5,676 nucleotides of DNA, from contig PLMI01000174.1 of the NCBI GenBank assembly GCA_003142435.1, forward strand, positions 1 to 5,676, written 5' to 3'. The DNA comes from Coxiellaceae bacterium. Lineage in GTDB: Bacteria > Pseudomonadota > Gammaproteobacteria > UBA9339. Shown here piece after piece: positions 1 through 5,676 of the stretch. Both the position numbers and the translations under genes were made by a program. The first letter of the stretch is position 1, and each line of letters begins with the position of its first letter. The notes under the pieces were generated by a model. It did no database searches. It was not told the DNA's origin and saw only the letters and a list, made by a program, of their open reading frames with translations.

Positions 1-1069
1 TCCTGGAATCGGCAAATCAACGCTATTGCTGCAGGCTTTATGCAATTTAAGCACAAAACACGCAGTTTTATACGTAACCGGCGAAGAATCAATGCAACAA
101 ATTGCCATGCGTGCAAATCGCCTGGAACTTCCAACTGAAAATTTACGTTTATTAGCTGAAACAAGTGTTGAGCGTATTGTTACATCAGCAGAAAAAGAAC
201 GGCCGCAAGTTATGGTCATTGATTCTATTCAAACCATGTATACTGATGTTCTGCAATCTGCTCCAGGAGGAGTAAGCCAAGTGCGGGAAAGCGCTGCACA
301 ACTTGTGCGCTATGCCAAACAGGCAAATGTGGCTTTATTTATCGTAGGCCATGTAACAAAGGAAGGGACTTTGGCGGGGCCCAGAGTATTAGAACACATG
401 GTTGATTCTGTGCTTTACTTCGAGGGTGAAAGAGACAGCCGCTATCGGGTCATTCGTGCTACGAAAAATCGATTCGGAGCAGTAAATGAACTTGGCGTAT
501 TCGGCATGACGGACAAAGGCCTTAAAGAAATAAATAATCCATCTTCGATTTTTTTATCCAGTTATTCGAGCAAAGTGTCAGGAAGTTCTGTAATTGTTAC
601 TTGGGAGGGGAGCCGGCCTCTTTTAGTTGAAGTTCAAGCGTTAGTAGATCATAGTTATTTAACTAATCCAAAACGAATAACTGTTGGTTTAGATCAAAAC
701 AGGCTTGCCATGCTGCTTGCAATCTTGCATCGCCATGGAAGCATTAAAACTTATGATCAAGACGTTTTTGTTAACGTGGTTGGCGGAGTAAAAGTTACGG
801 AAACCGCGGCTGATTTGCCGGTATTGCTTGCTATTTTATCGAGCATGCGCAATAAGCCTCTGCCTGAAGGATTGATAGTGTTTGGTGAAGTTGGTTTGGC
901 AGGAGAAATTCGCCCGGTGCAAAGCGGTCAGGAACGCATTAAAGCTGCTATAAAACATGGCTTTAAAATGGCAATTGTACCCAAAGCCAATGCGCCCAAA
1001 AAACAATTCTCTGAAATTGACATTATTGGCGTTGATAATTTATTTGCGGCCATTGGCGCTTGCAGGTAA
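1..1069 (+). CDS. radA: RadA (Sms) DNA recombination/repair ATPase, 5'-truncated by window edge
   Basis: Seen: the frame is open from the first complete codon (position 2) and begins inside the Walker A P-loop (PGIGKST, nt 2-22). About 355 residues follow to TAA at 1067-1069. A Walker B strand (VMVIDSIQ, about nt 209-232) and the RadA-specific KNRFG motif (nt 464-478) follow in the expected order. The C-terminal part is the Lon-protease-like domain, with VGGVKVTETAADLPVLLAI and GEVGLAGEIRPV segments. Family knowledge: RadA is a cytoplasmic RecA-like ATPase that drives branch migration and processing of recombination intermediates; full-length proteins are about 450-460 residues. Roughly 95 N-terminal residues, including the four-cysteine zinc finger, should therefore lie upstream of the window. 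The C-terminus looks complete, and no frameshift or motif loss is visible. The TTG at position 26 is an internal Leu codon, not a start. The stop lies 6 nt before a large palindrome. Identification is very secure; only the N-terminus is unseen. Confidence 0.97.
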   Translation, partial: PGIGKSTLLLQALCNLSTKHAVLYVTGEESMQQIAMRANRLELPTENLRLLAETSVERIVTSAEKERPQVMVIDSIQTMYTDVLQSAPGGVSQVRESAAQLVRYAKQANVALFIVGHVTKEGTLAGPRVLEHMVDSVLYFEGERDSRYRVIRATKNRFGAVNELGVFGMTDKGLKEINNPSSIFLSSYSSKVSGSSVIVTWEGSRPLLVEVQALVDHSYLTNPKRITVGLDQNRLAMLLAILHRHGSIKTYDQDVFVNVVGGVKVTETAADLPVLLAILSSMRNKPLPEGLIVFGEVGLAGEIRPVQSGQERIKAAIKHGFKMAIVPKANAPKKQFSEIDIIGVDNLFAAIGACR

Positions 1070-1075
1070 AATTTA

Positions 1076-1218
1076 GGGTTTGCTGACATTTCTACTAAGC
1101 TGGTCGCAATTCATTGATTTTCTGCGCTCCGCTGCTCACATATTTTCAACATATGCTGTGCTGCGGTGCTCAAAAATCAATGAATTGCACCTCAGCTTAG
1201 CGAAATGTTAACAAACCC
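1076..1218. repeat. 143-bp imperfect palindrome (long inverted repeat) between radA and glyA
   Basis: Seen: the region folds back on itself almost completely, with arms of about 68 nt and a short loop near 1144-1150. Perfectly paired blocks, outside to inside, are: 1076-1082 with 1212-1218 (GGGTTTG/CAAACCC), 1086-1092 with 1202-1208 (ACATTTC/GAAATGT), 1095-1102 with 1193-1200 (CTAAGCTG/CAGCTTAG), 1106-1121 with 1173-1188 (16 bp, starting GCAATTCATTG), and 1139-1143 with 1151-1155. Between them lies a GC-rich, less perfectly paired part (about 1122-1138 with 1156-1172). The internal gaps are only 2-4 nt. AATTT flanks both ends (1070-1074 and 1219-1223), which could be a 5-bp target duplication or chance in AT-rich DNA. 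No protein is encoded. No U-run follows the right arm, so it is not a canonical intrinsic terminator, although an RNA hairpin this long could stop or buffer radA transcription and protect 3' ends. A dispersed palindromic repeat or MITE-like element is the likeliest identity (inference). Confidence 0.9.
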
Positions 1219-1245
1219 AATTTCATAACTAAAAAATGTAAATTT

Positions 1246-2505
1246 ATGTATAACAAACACAATGACCTAGCTACATTTGATCCTGAAATCTGGAATGCAA
1301 TTCAAGGCGAAACTTTGCGCCAGGAGGAACATATTGAATTAATTGCTTCAGAAAATTACGCAAGCCAACAGGTGTTGCAGGCACAAGGTTCAGTTTTAAC
1401 CAACAAATATGCGGAAGGATATCCAGGAAAACGCTATTATGGCGGTTGTGAATACGTCGATATAGTAGAAAATCTGTGCATTGAGAGAGCCAAAAAACTT
1501 TTCAATGCTGATTATGCAAATGTGCAGCCGCATTCAGGTTCACAAGCAAACGCTGCAGTTTATGCGGCGTTGTTGCAGCCAGGTGATACGTTTTTGGGCA
1601 TGAGCTTACATGAAGGAGGCCACCTCACACATGGCTCAAGTGTAAGCTTTTCGGGGAGAGTGTATAAAGCTATCCAATATGGCCTCGACGCAAAAACCGA
1701 AGAAATTGATTACGATCATGTAGAAAAACTTGCAAAAGAGCATAATCCAAAAATGATAATGACAGGTTTTTCCGCTTACTCAAGAATTGTGGATTGGCAA
1801 AGGTTTCGCAAAATAGCAGACGAAGTTGGCGCATATTTAGTTGCTGATATTGCCCATGTCGCGGGGCTGATTGCTTGTGGTTTATATCCTTCACCAGTGC
1901 AAATAGCCGACGTAACAACGACAACAACGCACAAAACACTGAGGGGCCCAAGAGGCGGCATGATTCTTGCCAAAGCAAATCCCGAATTAGAGAAAAAATT
2001 GAACTTTGCCATTTTCCCTTATTCGCAGGGAGGACCACTTATGCACGTTATTGCTGCAAAAGCTGTGGCATTTAAAGAAGCTCTACAACCTGATTTCAAA
2101 ACTTATCAAGAACAAGTCATGAAGAATGCTAAAGCAATGGTAGAAGTTTTTCTCGACCGCGGTTTTGAAATTGTGTCAGGTAAAACAGAAAACCATTTGT
2201 TTTTGTTGAACTTAATAGCGAAAAATATTACTGGGCAAGAAGCTTCGCTTGCATTGGCGCAAGCGAACATTACAGTAAATAAAAATTCTGTTCCCAATGA
2301 TCCAAAACCGCCGATGATTACGAGTGGTTTACGGCTTGGGACTCCAGCTATCACAACACGCGGTTTTAAAGAAAAAGAAGCTTCAGAAATTAGTAATTGG
2401 ATTTGTGATATTTTGGATAACATCGGCGACGTCAACAAAATAGCTACAATAAAACAGAACGCATTGGCGCTATGCAAAAAATTTCCTGTTTATAAAAATG
2501 AATAA
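1246..2505 (+). CDS. glyA: Serine hydroxymethyltransferase (GlyA)
   Basis: A PLP-dependent cytoplasmic enzyme that interconverts serine plus tetrahydrofolate with glycine plus 5,10-methylene-THF, the main source of one-carbon units. Seen: 419 residues, the usual bacterial length. The N-terminal [10 protein letters not shown] signature is at about 31-40. Y55, E57 and Y65 lie in the [14 protein letters not shown] block. HSGSQAN is at 96-102. D201 and H204 (DIAHVAGL) are the cofactor-ring residues. The PLP Schiff-base lysine is K230 in [15 protein letters not shown]. The carboxylate-binding arginine is R363 in SGLRLGTPA. All key residues are present, so it should be active. The ATG at 1246 gives the standard N-terminus; no strong Shine-Dalgarno is visible, only A-rich sequence. 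A start-stop ATGTAA sits 10 nt upstream (1236-1241). It begins 27 nt after the palindrome, and its last codons overlap nusB, indicating co-transcription. Alternative identities are very unlikely. Confidence 0.98.
   Translation: MYNKHNDLATFDPEIWNAIQGETLRQEEHIELIASENYASQQVLQAQGSVLTNKYAEGYPGKRYYGGCEYVDIVENLCIERAKKLFNADYANVQPHSGSQANAAVYAALLQPGDTFLGMSLHEGGHLTHGSSVSFSGRVYKAIQYGLDAKTEEIDYDHVEKLAKEHNPKMIMTGFSAYSRIVDWQRFRKIADEVGAYLVADIAHVAGLIACGLYPSPVQIADVTTTTTHKTLRGPRGGMILAKANPELEKKLNFAIFPYSQGGPLMHVIAAKAVAFKEALQPDFKTYQEQVMKNAKAMVEVFLDRGFEIVSGKTENHLFLLNLIAKNITGQEASLALAQANITVNKNSVPNDPKPPMITSGLRLGTPAITTRGFKEKEASEISNWICDILDNIGDVNKIATIKQNALALCKKFPVYKNE
2498..2505 (+). promoter_or_regulatory. glyA stop / nusB start overlap (translational coupling site)
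   Basis: The eight bases ATGAATAA contain the first proposed nusB codon (ATG, 2498-2500) and the glyA stop (TAA, 2503-2505) in a different frame. No good Shine-Dalgarno precedes the ATG. Ribosomes terminating glyA could therefore re-initiate on nusB, the usual reading of such overlaps. The mechanism is inferred; it holds only if the 2498 start is used and not the ATG at 2546. Confidence 0.5.
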
Positions 2506-2959
2506 AATAGTGAACGACATAAATGAAGAAAAAATAAAACCATCAATGCGACACAAAGCTCGCAGTTTAGCTTTGCAGGCTTTATATCAATGGCATATAA
2601 CTCATGATTCTATTAACCTTATTGAAGCACAATTTTTAAAAGAAGCTAATCCTAAAAAAGTTGATGTAGAATACTTTTCCGAACTGGTTCATGGCGTAGT
2701 AAATAACATTGAAATCATAACCAATGAAATGACGCCAATTTTAGACCGCAGTATTGATGAATTAAATGCTGTTGAACTCTCTATATTGAGACTTTCTATT
2801 TTTGAGCTTATTAAATGTTTAGATATTCCTTACAAAGTAATTATTAATGAAGCTTTGGAATTAACTAAAAGTTTCGGCTCTAATGAAGGCTTTAAATATG
2901 TAAATGGCATTTTGGATAAAATAGCAAAAAAATTGCGCAAACACGAAATACTCGGCTGA
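2498..2959 (+). CDS. nusB: Transcription antitermination factor NusB
   Basis: NusB pairs with NusE (ribosomal protein S10) and binds boxA RNA in rRNA leaders, helping RNA polymerase read through rRNA operons. Seen: 153 residues of an all-helical NusB fold. The arginine-bearing first helix [16 protein letters not shown] is at 17-32, the core helix [17 protein letters not shown] at 88-104, and the C-terminal signature [20 protein letters not shown] at 117-136, followed by GILDKIAK (137-144). The family usually begins only a few residues before the first helix, so residues 1-16 are an extra polar stretch. ATG 2546 (giving 137 residues) is an equally plausible start, and neither start has a clear Shine-Dalgarno. 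The 2498 start is kept because it overlaps the glyA stop in a way typical of coupled genes. In many gammaproteobacteria nusB follows ribH; here it follows glyA directly. The family call is firm; the start is uncertain. Confidence 0.95.
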   Translation: MNKIVNDINEEKIKPSMRHKARSLALQALYQWHITHDSINLIEAQFLKEANPKKVDVEYFSELVHGVVNNIEIITNEMTPILDRSIDELNAVELSILRLSIFELIKCLDIPYKVIINEALELTKSFGSNEGFKYVNGILDKIAKKLRKHEILG

Positions 2960-3006
2960 TTTATGCTCGCAGCAATCAGGGATTTCCGCTAAAAGAGTAT
3001 ATTTCT

Positions 3007-4242
3007 ATGATACGTTTAAATTATATTACCATTTTAGTTAAGCAAATATGCTCTGAGATGCTAACGCGTAAATTACGTTCATTTCTGGCTATTTTCTGCA
3101 TCGCCTGGGGAACAATTACTGTAGTTTTGTTATTGGCCTTAAGTAACGGTTTTGAATTCGCAAGCAAAAAAAATATGATGAACGTAGTCGATAACGCTTT
3201 TTTTGTTTTGCCATCTAAAACCAGCAAACAATATAGGGGATTACCAAAGGGACGCAGAATTTTTATCAAATCAGATGATGTCATGGATATCCCAAAGAAT
3301 CTTCCTGATGTAGAAGCAGCAACTCCTTTTATGTTTGATACTCATGATGTTGCATATCACAATAAGCAAATTCAAAAGGAAATTTACGGAGTTTCCGCAG
3401 ACTTTATAAATCTGAGAAAATTGAGTTTAGAAAAAAACAGTAGATTCTTCTCTCAGCAAGAATGCAATAAATCAAGCAGGGTAGCTATAATCGGAAATAA
3501 ACTAAAAGATAATATTTTTGGAACAAATAGTGCGTTGGGGAAAAACATTGTTATAGATGATATACAATATACAATTATAGGAACAGTAGAAAAGCCGGGA
3601 AGAAATACTGATAATCGTTATGACGACGCTGTAATTATTCCCTATAAAACTTTTGTTACCAATTGGGGGGACGTTAACTTAAAATTCTTTATAGTTGTTG
3701 CCAAATCTAATATCGATCCTTACTTAATGCAAGTTTCCCTAATTAAATATCTTTCTTTTAAATATCGTTTTGATATAACAGATAAAACAGCAGTACAAAT
3801 CTACAGCAGTTATAAAATCTCACAGTTCATTTCCTGGTTTCTTATTGGCATAAAAATATTTTTAGGAATTTGTGGTACTTTAACTCTTGGTGTAGGCAGC
3901 CTTGGCACTGCAAATATAATGTTTTTAATAGTTACTGAAAGAACCAGGGAAATTGGATTAAGGAAGGCATTGGGCGCTCGCAATTGGCATATCCTTTTGC
4001 AAATTCTATTAGAAACTTTGATAATCATTGTTTTAGGCGGCGCTATTGGCTTTCTGATATCCATTTTAATAACCTCAATTCTACAGGTCATTTCTTTGCC
4101 TGATTGGCTAGGTGTGCCAAGTATTTCCGGCACAGTTGTTTTCACTGTTATTCTCATCCTTGGAACACTTGGTCTTTTATCGGGTTATTTCCCAGCAAGA
4201 CGGGCTGCCAAAATGGATCCTGTAGTAGCGTTAATGCGATAA
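3007..4242 (+). CDS. ABC transporter permease, MacB/FtsX family (substrate unknown)
   Basis: An inner-membrane permease subunit with the classic four-helix FtsX/MacB layout over 411 residues. TM1 is at about 26-45. A large extracytoplasmic (MacB_PCD-like) domain spans about 46-270. Then come TM2 at about 275-308, TM3 at about 329-361 and TM4 at about 375-394. Diagnostic family motifs are TERTREIGLRKALGA (310-324), the cytoplasmic loop expected to couple to the ATPase, and the terminal GYFPARRAAKMDPVVALMR (393-411). Relatives export macrolides, peptides or lipoproteins, or act in mechanotransmission; the substrate cannot be read from the sequence. No nucleotide-binding domain is fused to it or encoded beside it, so the ATPase and any periplasmic adaptor must be encoded elsewhere. 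It lies 47 bp after nusB on the same strand, so probably the distal gene of the glyA operon, though it could have its own promoter. The start at 3007 has a weak AAAGAG 8 nt upstream; ATG 3058 (residue 18) just before TM1 is a possible alternative. Confidence 0.92.
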   Translation: MIRLNYITILVKQICSEMLTRKLRSFLAIFCIAWGTITVVLLLALSNGFEFASKKNMMNVVDNAFFVLPSKTSKQYRGLPKGRRIFIKSDDVMDIPKNLPDVEAATPFMFDTHDVAYHNKQIQKEIYGVSADFINLRKLSLEKNSRFFSQQECNKSSRVAIIGNKLKDNIFGTNSALGKNIVIDDIQYTIIGTVEKPGRNTDNRYDDAVIIPYKTFVTNWGDVNLKFFIVVAKSNIDPYLMQVSLIKYLSFKYRFDITDKTAVQIYSSYKISQFISWFLIGIKIFLGICGTLTLGVGSLGTANIMFLIVTERTREIGLRKALGARNWHILLQILLETLIIIVLGGAIGFLISILITSILQVISLPDWLGVPSISGTVVFTVILILGTLGLLSGYFPARRAAKMDPVVALMR

Positions 4243-4258
4243 CCACTGGTGTAAAATG
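4243..4258. other. 16-bp convergent junction between permease and mnmA
   Basis: The permease stop (TAA, 4240-4242) and the mnmA stop (TGA on the minus strand, 4261-4259) are separated by only 16 bp. The sole symmetry is a 4-bp inverted repeat ACCA-C-TGGT at 4242-4250, too weak for a bidirectional intrinsic terminator. Transcripts from the two operons probably overlap at their 3' ends or end by factor-dependent termination (inference). Confidence 0.6.
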
Positions 4259-5338
4259 TCATTCGATAACCCCGCCGCCAAGACATTCTTCATCAACATA
4301 AAAAACAACTGATTGTCCGGGAGTTATAGCCCATTGCGCGATTACAAAATCTACTTGATATTTTTTATCATCAATTTTTGTAACAGTGCAATCCTGATCC
4401 TGCTGCCGATAACGAATTTTAGCCTTACAAATTAACGGAAAAACTGGTTCATTGTTTATTATCCAATTGACATCATGACAAGTTAAAGTTTTTGCTAAAA
4501 GGAAAGGGTGATTATGATCTTGTGATACTATTAATTTATTGTTTTTGCTATCTTTCTTAACTACATACCAAGGAGCTTCTTTACCATTTTTTTGCCCTCC
4601 AACTCTCAAACCTTTGCGCTGGCCTAAAGTATAAAACATAATGCCATCATGTTTTCCAATGACTTTTCCTTCCGTAGTAATAATTTCTCCCGGCTTTGTT
4701 AATAAATACTCATTGAGAAAATTTTTGAACTTTTTCTCGCCAATAAAACATATTCCAGTGCTATCTTTTTTCTTACAGTTACAAAATCCGGCTTGTTCTG
4801 CTATTTCCCGTACTTCTGTTTTCTTTAGGTCGCCAATTGGAAAAAGCGACTTAGATAGCTGATTTTGATTTAACGCATATAAAAAGTAACTTTGGTCTTT
4901 ATTTGTGTCTATTCCTTTGAGAAGGCAAAACTTTCCATTTCTGTTTGTTATGCGAGCATAATGTCCTGTCGCTATCATTTCTGCACCTATTGATTTTGCA
5001 TAATCTAAAAATGCTCGGAACTTTATCTCTTTGTTGCATAAGATATCTGGGTTTGGCGTCCTGCCTGCTGCATATTCATCAAGTAAATGCTGGAATACTT
5101 TTTGCCAATACTCTTTGGAAAAGTTAACCAGATGAAGTGGAATTTTAAGCTGGTCACAAACCAACTTCGCATCCTGAAAATCTTTATCAGCAGAGCAGGA
5201 GGAGTCGGCCCAATCCTCTTCCCAATTGCGCATAAACACGGCTTCCACATCATAATCTTGTTTTTGCAAAATTAAAGCAGCAACGGAGGAATCTACACCT
5301 CCGGATATTCCTATAATTATTTTTTGCTTTTTATTCAT
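4259..5338 (-). CDS. mnmA: tRNA-specific 2-thiouridylase MnmA
   Basis: A cytoplasmic ATP-dependent enzyme that adenylates and thiolates U34 at C2 in tRNA-Lys, -Glu and -Gln (the s2U part of mnm5s2U), taking sulfur from an IscS/Tus relay. Seen: 359 residues, standard family length. The N-terminal PP-loop SGGVDSS is at 12-18. The NWEED segment begins at 38. The first catalytic cysteine is C101 in [13 protein letters not shown], and the second is C197 in [10 protein letters not shown], at the spacing expected for the pair (C102/C199 in E. coli). ATGHYAR is at 123-129 and LGQRKGL at 238-244, followed by the C-terminal beta-barrel ending in [19 protein letters not shown]. All catalytic elements are intact. 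The ATG at 5338 fits the family N-terminus; the preceding TTTCATTTTCTCTA has no Shine-Dalgarno. It starts 31 bp after the holC stop on the same strand, suggesting co-transcription. Identification is very secure. Confidence 0.98.
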   Translation of the reverse strand: MNKKQKIIIGISGGVDSSVAALILQKQDYDVEAVFMRNWEEDWADSSCSADKDFQDAKLVCDQLKIPLHLVNFSKEYWQKVFQHLLDEYAAGRTPNPDILCNKEIKFRAFLDYAKSIGAEMIATGHYARITNRNGKFCLLKGIDTNKDQSYFLYALNQNQLSKSLFPIGDLKKTEVREIAEQAGFCNCKKKDSTGICFIGEKKFKNFLNEYLLTKPGEIITTEGKVIGKHDGIMFYTLGQRKGLRVGGQKNGKEAPWYVVKKDSKNNKLIVSQDHNHPFLLAKTLTCHDVNWIINNEPVFPLICKAKIRYRQQDQDCTVTKIDDKKYQVDFVIAQWAITPGQSVVFYVDEECLGGGVIE

Positions 5339-5369
5339 TAGAGAAAATGAAAGGGTTCAAGAGTAATTT

Positions 5370-5676
5370 TTAACTTGCGGAATTTATTTTATGAGTTTGA
5401 ACTGAAAAGCCATTATCTTGGTAATATTTATAATGTTGACGTGATTTCTTTTTCACTTCCGCATCATTAAAAACCACTTCAATAATGTGCGCAAATTCAT
5501 TATAAAATAAAGGAATTTCATACGCCAAATTAAGCAAAACATCGCTTTGCTCCTGGGGAGGCTTAACACAGCCAATCAAAACAGGAGATGCCATTTGGTC
5601 AAGTGATTGCCCTAAGCTAAATATTTCATGAGGAATGAAACTTATATCTTTAAAAGTCCAAAGCTGTGTATTGATA
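5370..5676 (-). CDS. holC: DNA polymerase III chi subunit (HolC), 5'-truncated by window edge
   Basis: Seen: the minus-strand frame runs in from the window end without a stop, giving 101 residues to TAA (5372-5370). It opens with INTQLWTFKDISFIPHEIF and continues through SLGQSLDQMASPVLIG. The LWTF...FIPHEIF block is the HolC hallmark, and the later DVLLNLAYEIPLFYNEF and KKKSRQHYKYYQDNGF segments match the family's C-terminal half. The Met at 5594 is internal, not the start, because the conserved block precedes it. Family knowledge: chi, bound to psi (HolD) in the clamp-loader complex, contacts single-strand-binding protein at the fork; full-length proteins are about 140-150 residues. Some 40-45 N-terminal residues are therefore outside the window. 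It lies upstream of mnmA with a 31-bp gap. HolC is largely limited to proteobacteria, which supports the taxonomic reading. The sequence is short and divergent, but the motif makes the call good. Confidence 0.9.
   Translation of the reverse strand, partial: INTQLWTFKDISFIPHEIFSLGQSLDQMASPVLIGCVKPPQEQSDVLLNLAYEIPLFYNEFAHIIEVVFNDAEVKKKSRQHYKYYQDNGFSVQTHKINSAS

Noticed and set aside
1076..1218. Palindrome as a canonical intrinsic terminator of radA
   Set aside because: There is no T-run after the right arm (CAAACCCAATTTCATAAC follows) and the stem is far longer than usual. It is kept as a repeat, with termination only a possible side effect.
1208..1235. Possible sigma-70 promoter for glyA: TTAACA (1208-1213) and TAAAAA (1230-1235), 16-bp spacer
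   Set aside because: The -35 is a 5/6 match but the -10 is weak and would start transcription within about 5 nt of the ATG. It also lies partly inside the palindrome arm, so I cannot support it as a promoter.
1670..2477. Long antisense open frames opposite glyA
   Set aside because: They are shadows of glyA codons, with no ribosome binding sites and no domain-like composition; the glyA reading is unambiguous.
2963..2992. Nine-codon ORF (MLAAIRDFR) between nusB and the permease
   Set aside because: Too short, with no ribosome binding site and no recognisable homology. It is probably chance in a 47-bp spacer.
3810..4157. 115-codon antisense open frame opposite the permease TM region
   Set aside because: It is a by-product of hydrophobic codon usage on the plus strand; no family motifs or initiation signal were seen.
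4641..5275. Plus-strand open frames opposite mnmA
   Set aside because: All overlap the fully conserved mnmA coding sequence and show no independent coding evidence.
5370..5594. Reading the left-going terminal frame as a complete 74-residue gene starting at 5594
   Set aside because: The conserved HolC block lies upstream of that Met and the frame stays open to the window edge, so the gene is truncated by the window, not small.

Overview
This 5.7 kb window comes from an AT-rich bacterial chromosome. It holds six housekeeping-type genes and no phage, transposase, CRISPR, tRNA or rRNA signal. A recognisable HolC (DNA polymerase III chi subunit), the MnmA type and the glyA/nusB pairing point to a gammaproteobacterium. 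The low GC, the compact layout and the apparent loss of genes normally found between glyA and nusB suggest a host-associated or genome-reduced lineage. Legionellales/Coxiellaceae would fit, but that placement is inference and not proven by the sequence.

Layout: (1) positions 1-1069, + strand, the 3' three quarters of radA, entering at its Walker A motif. (2) 1070-1245, an intergenic region almost filled by a 143-bp imperfect palindrome (1076-1218). (3) 1246-2505 glyA, then nusB (2498-2959, overlapping glyA by 8 bp), then an FtsX/MacB-type ABC-transporter permease (3007-4242), probably one co-directional operon. (4) After a 16-bp convergent gap, the - strand carries mnmA (4259-5338), preceded by the 3' part of holC (5370 to the window end), so holC-mnmA is read as a second operon from the right.

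Functions: RadA processes recombination intermediates. GlyA makes glycine and one-carbon units. NusB is an rRNA antitermination factor. MnmA thiolates U34 of Lys/Glu/Gln tRNAs. HolC links the replicase clamp loader to SSB. The permease is the only gene whose substrate is unknown, and no ATPase partner lies in the window. The items most worth a second look are the large palindrome between radA and glyA, the direct glyA-nusB fusion of what is usually a longer nrdR/rib gene cluster, and the orphan permease following nusB. I see no clear evidence of a wholly new multi-gene system here.
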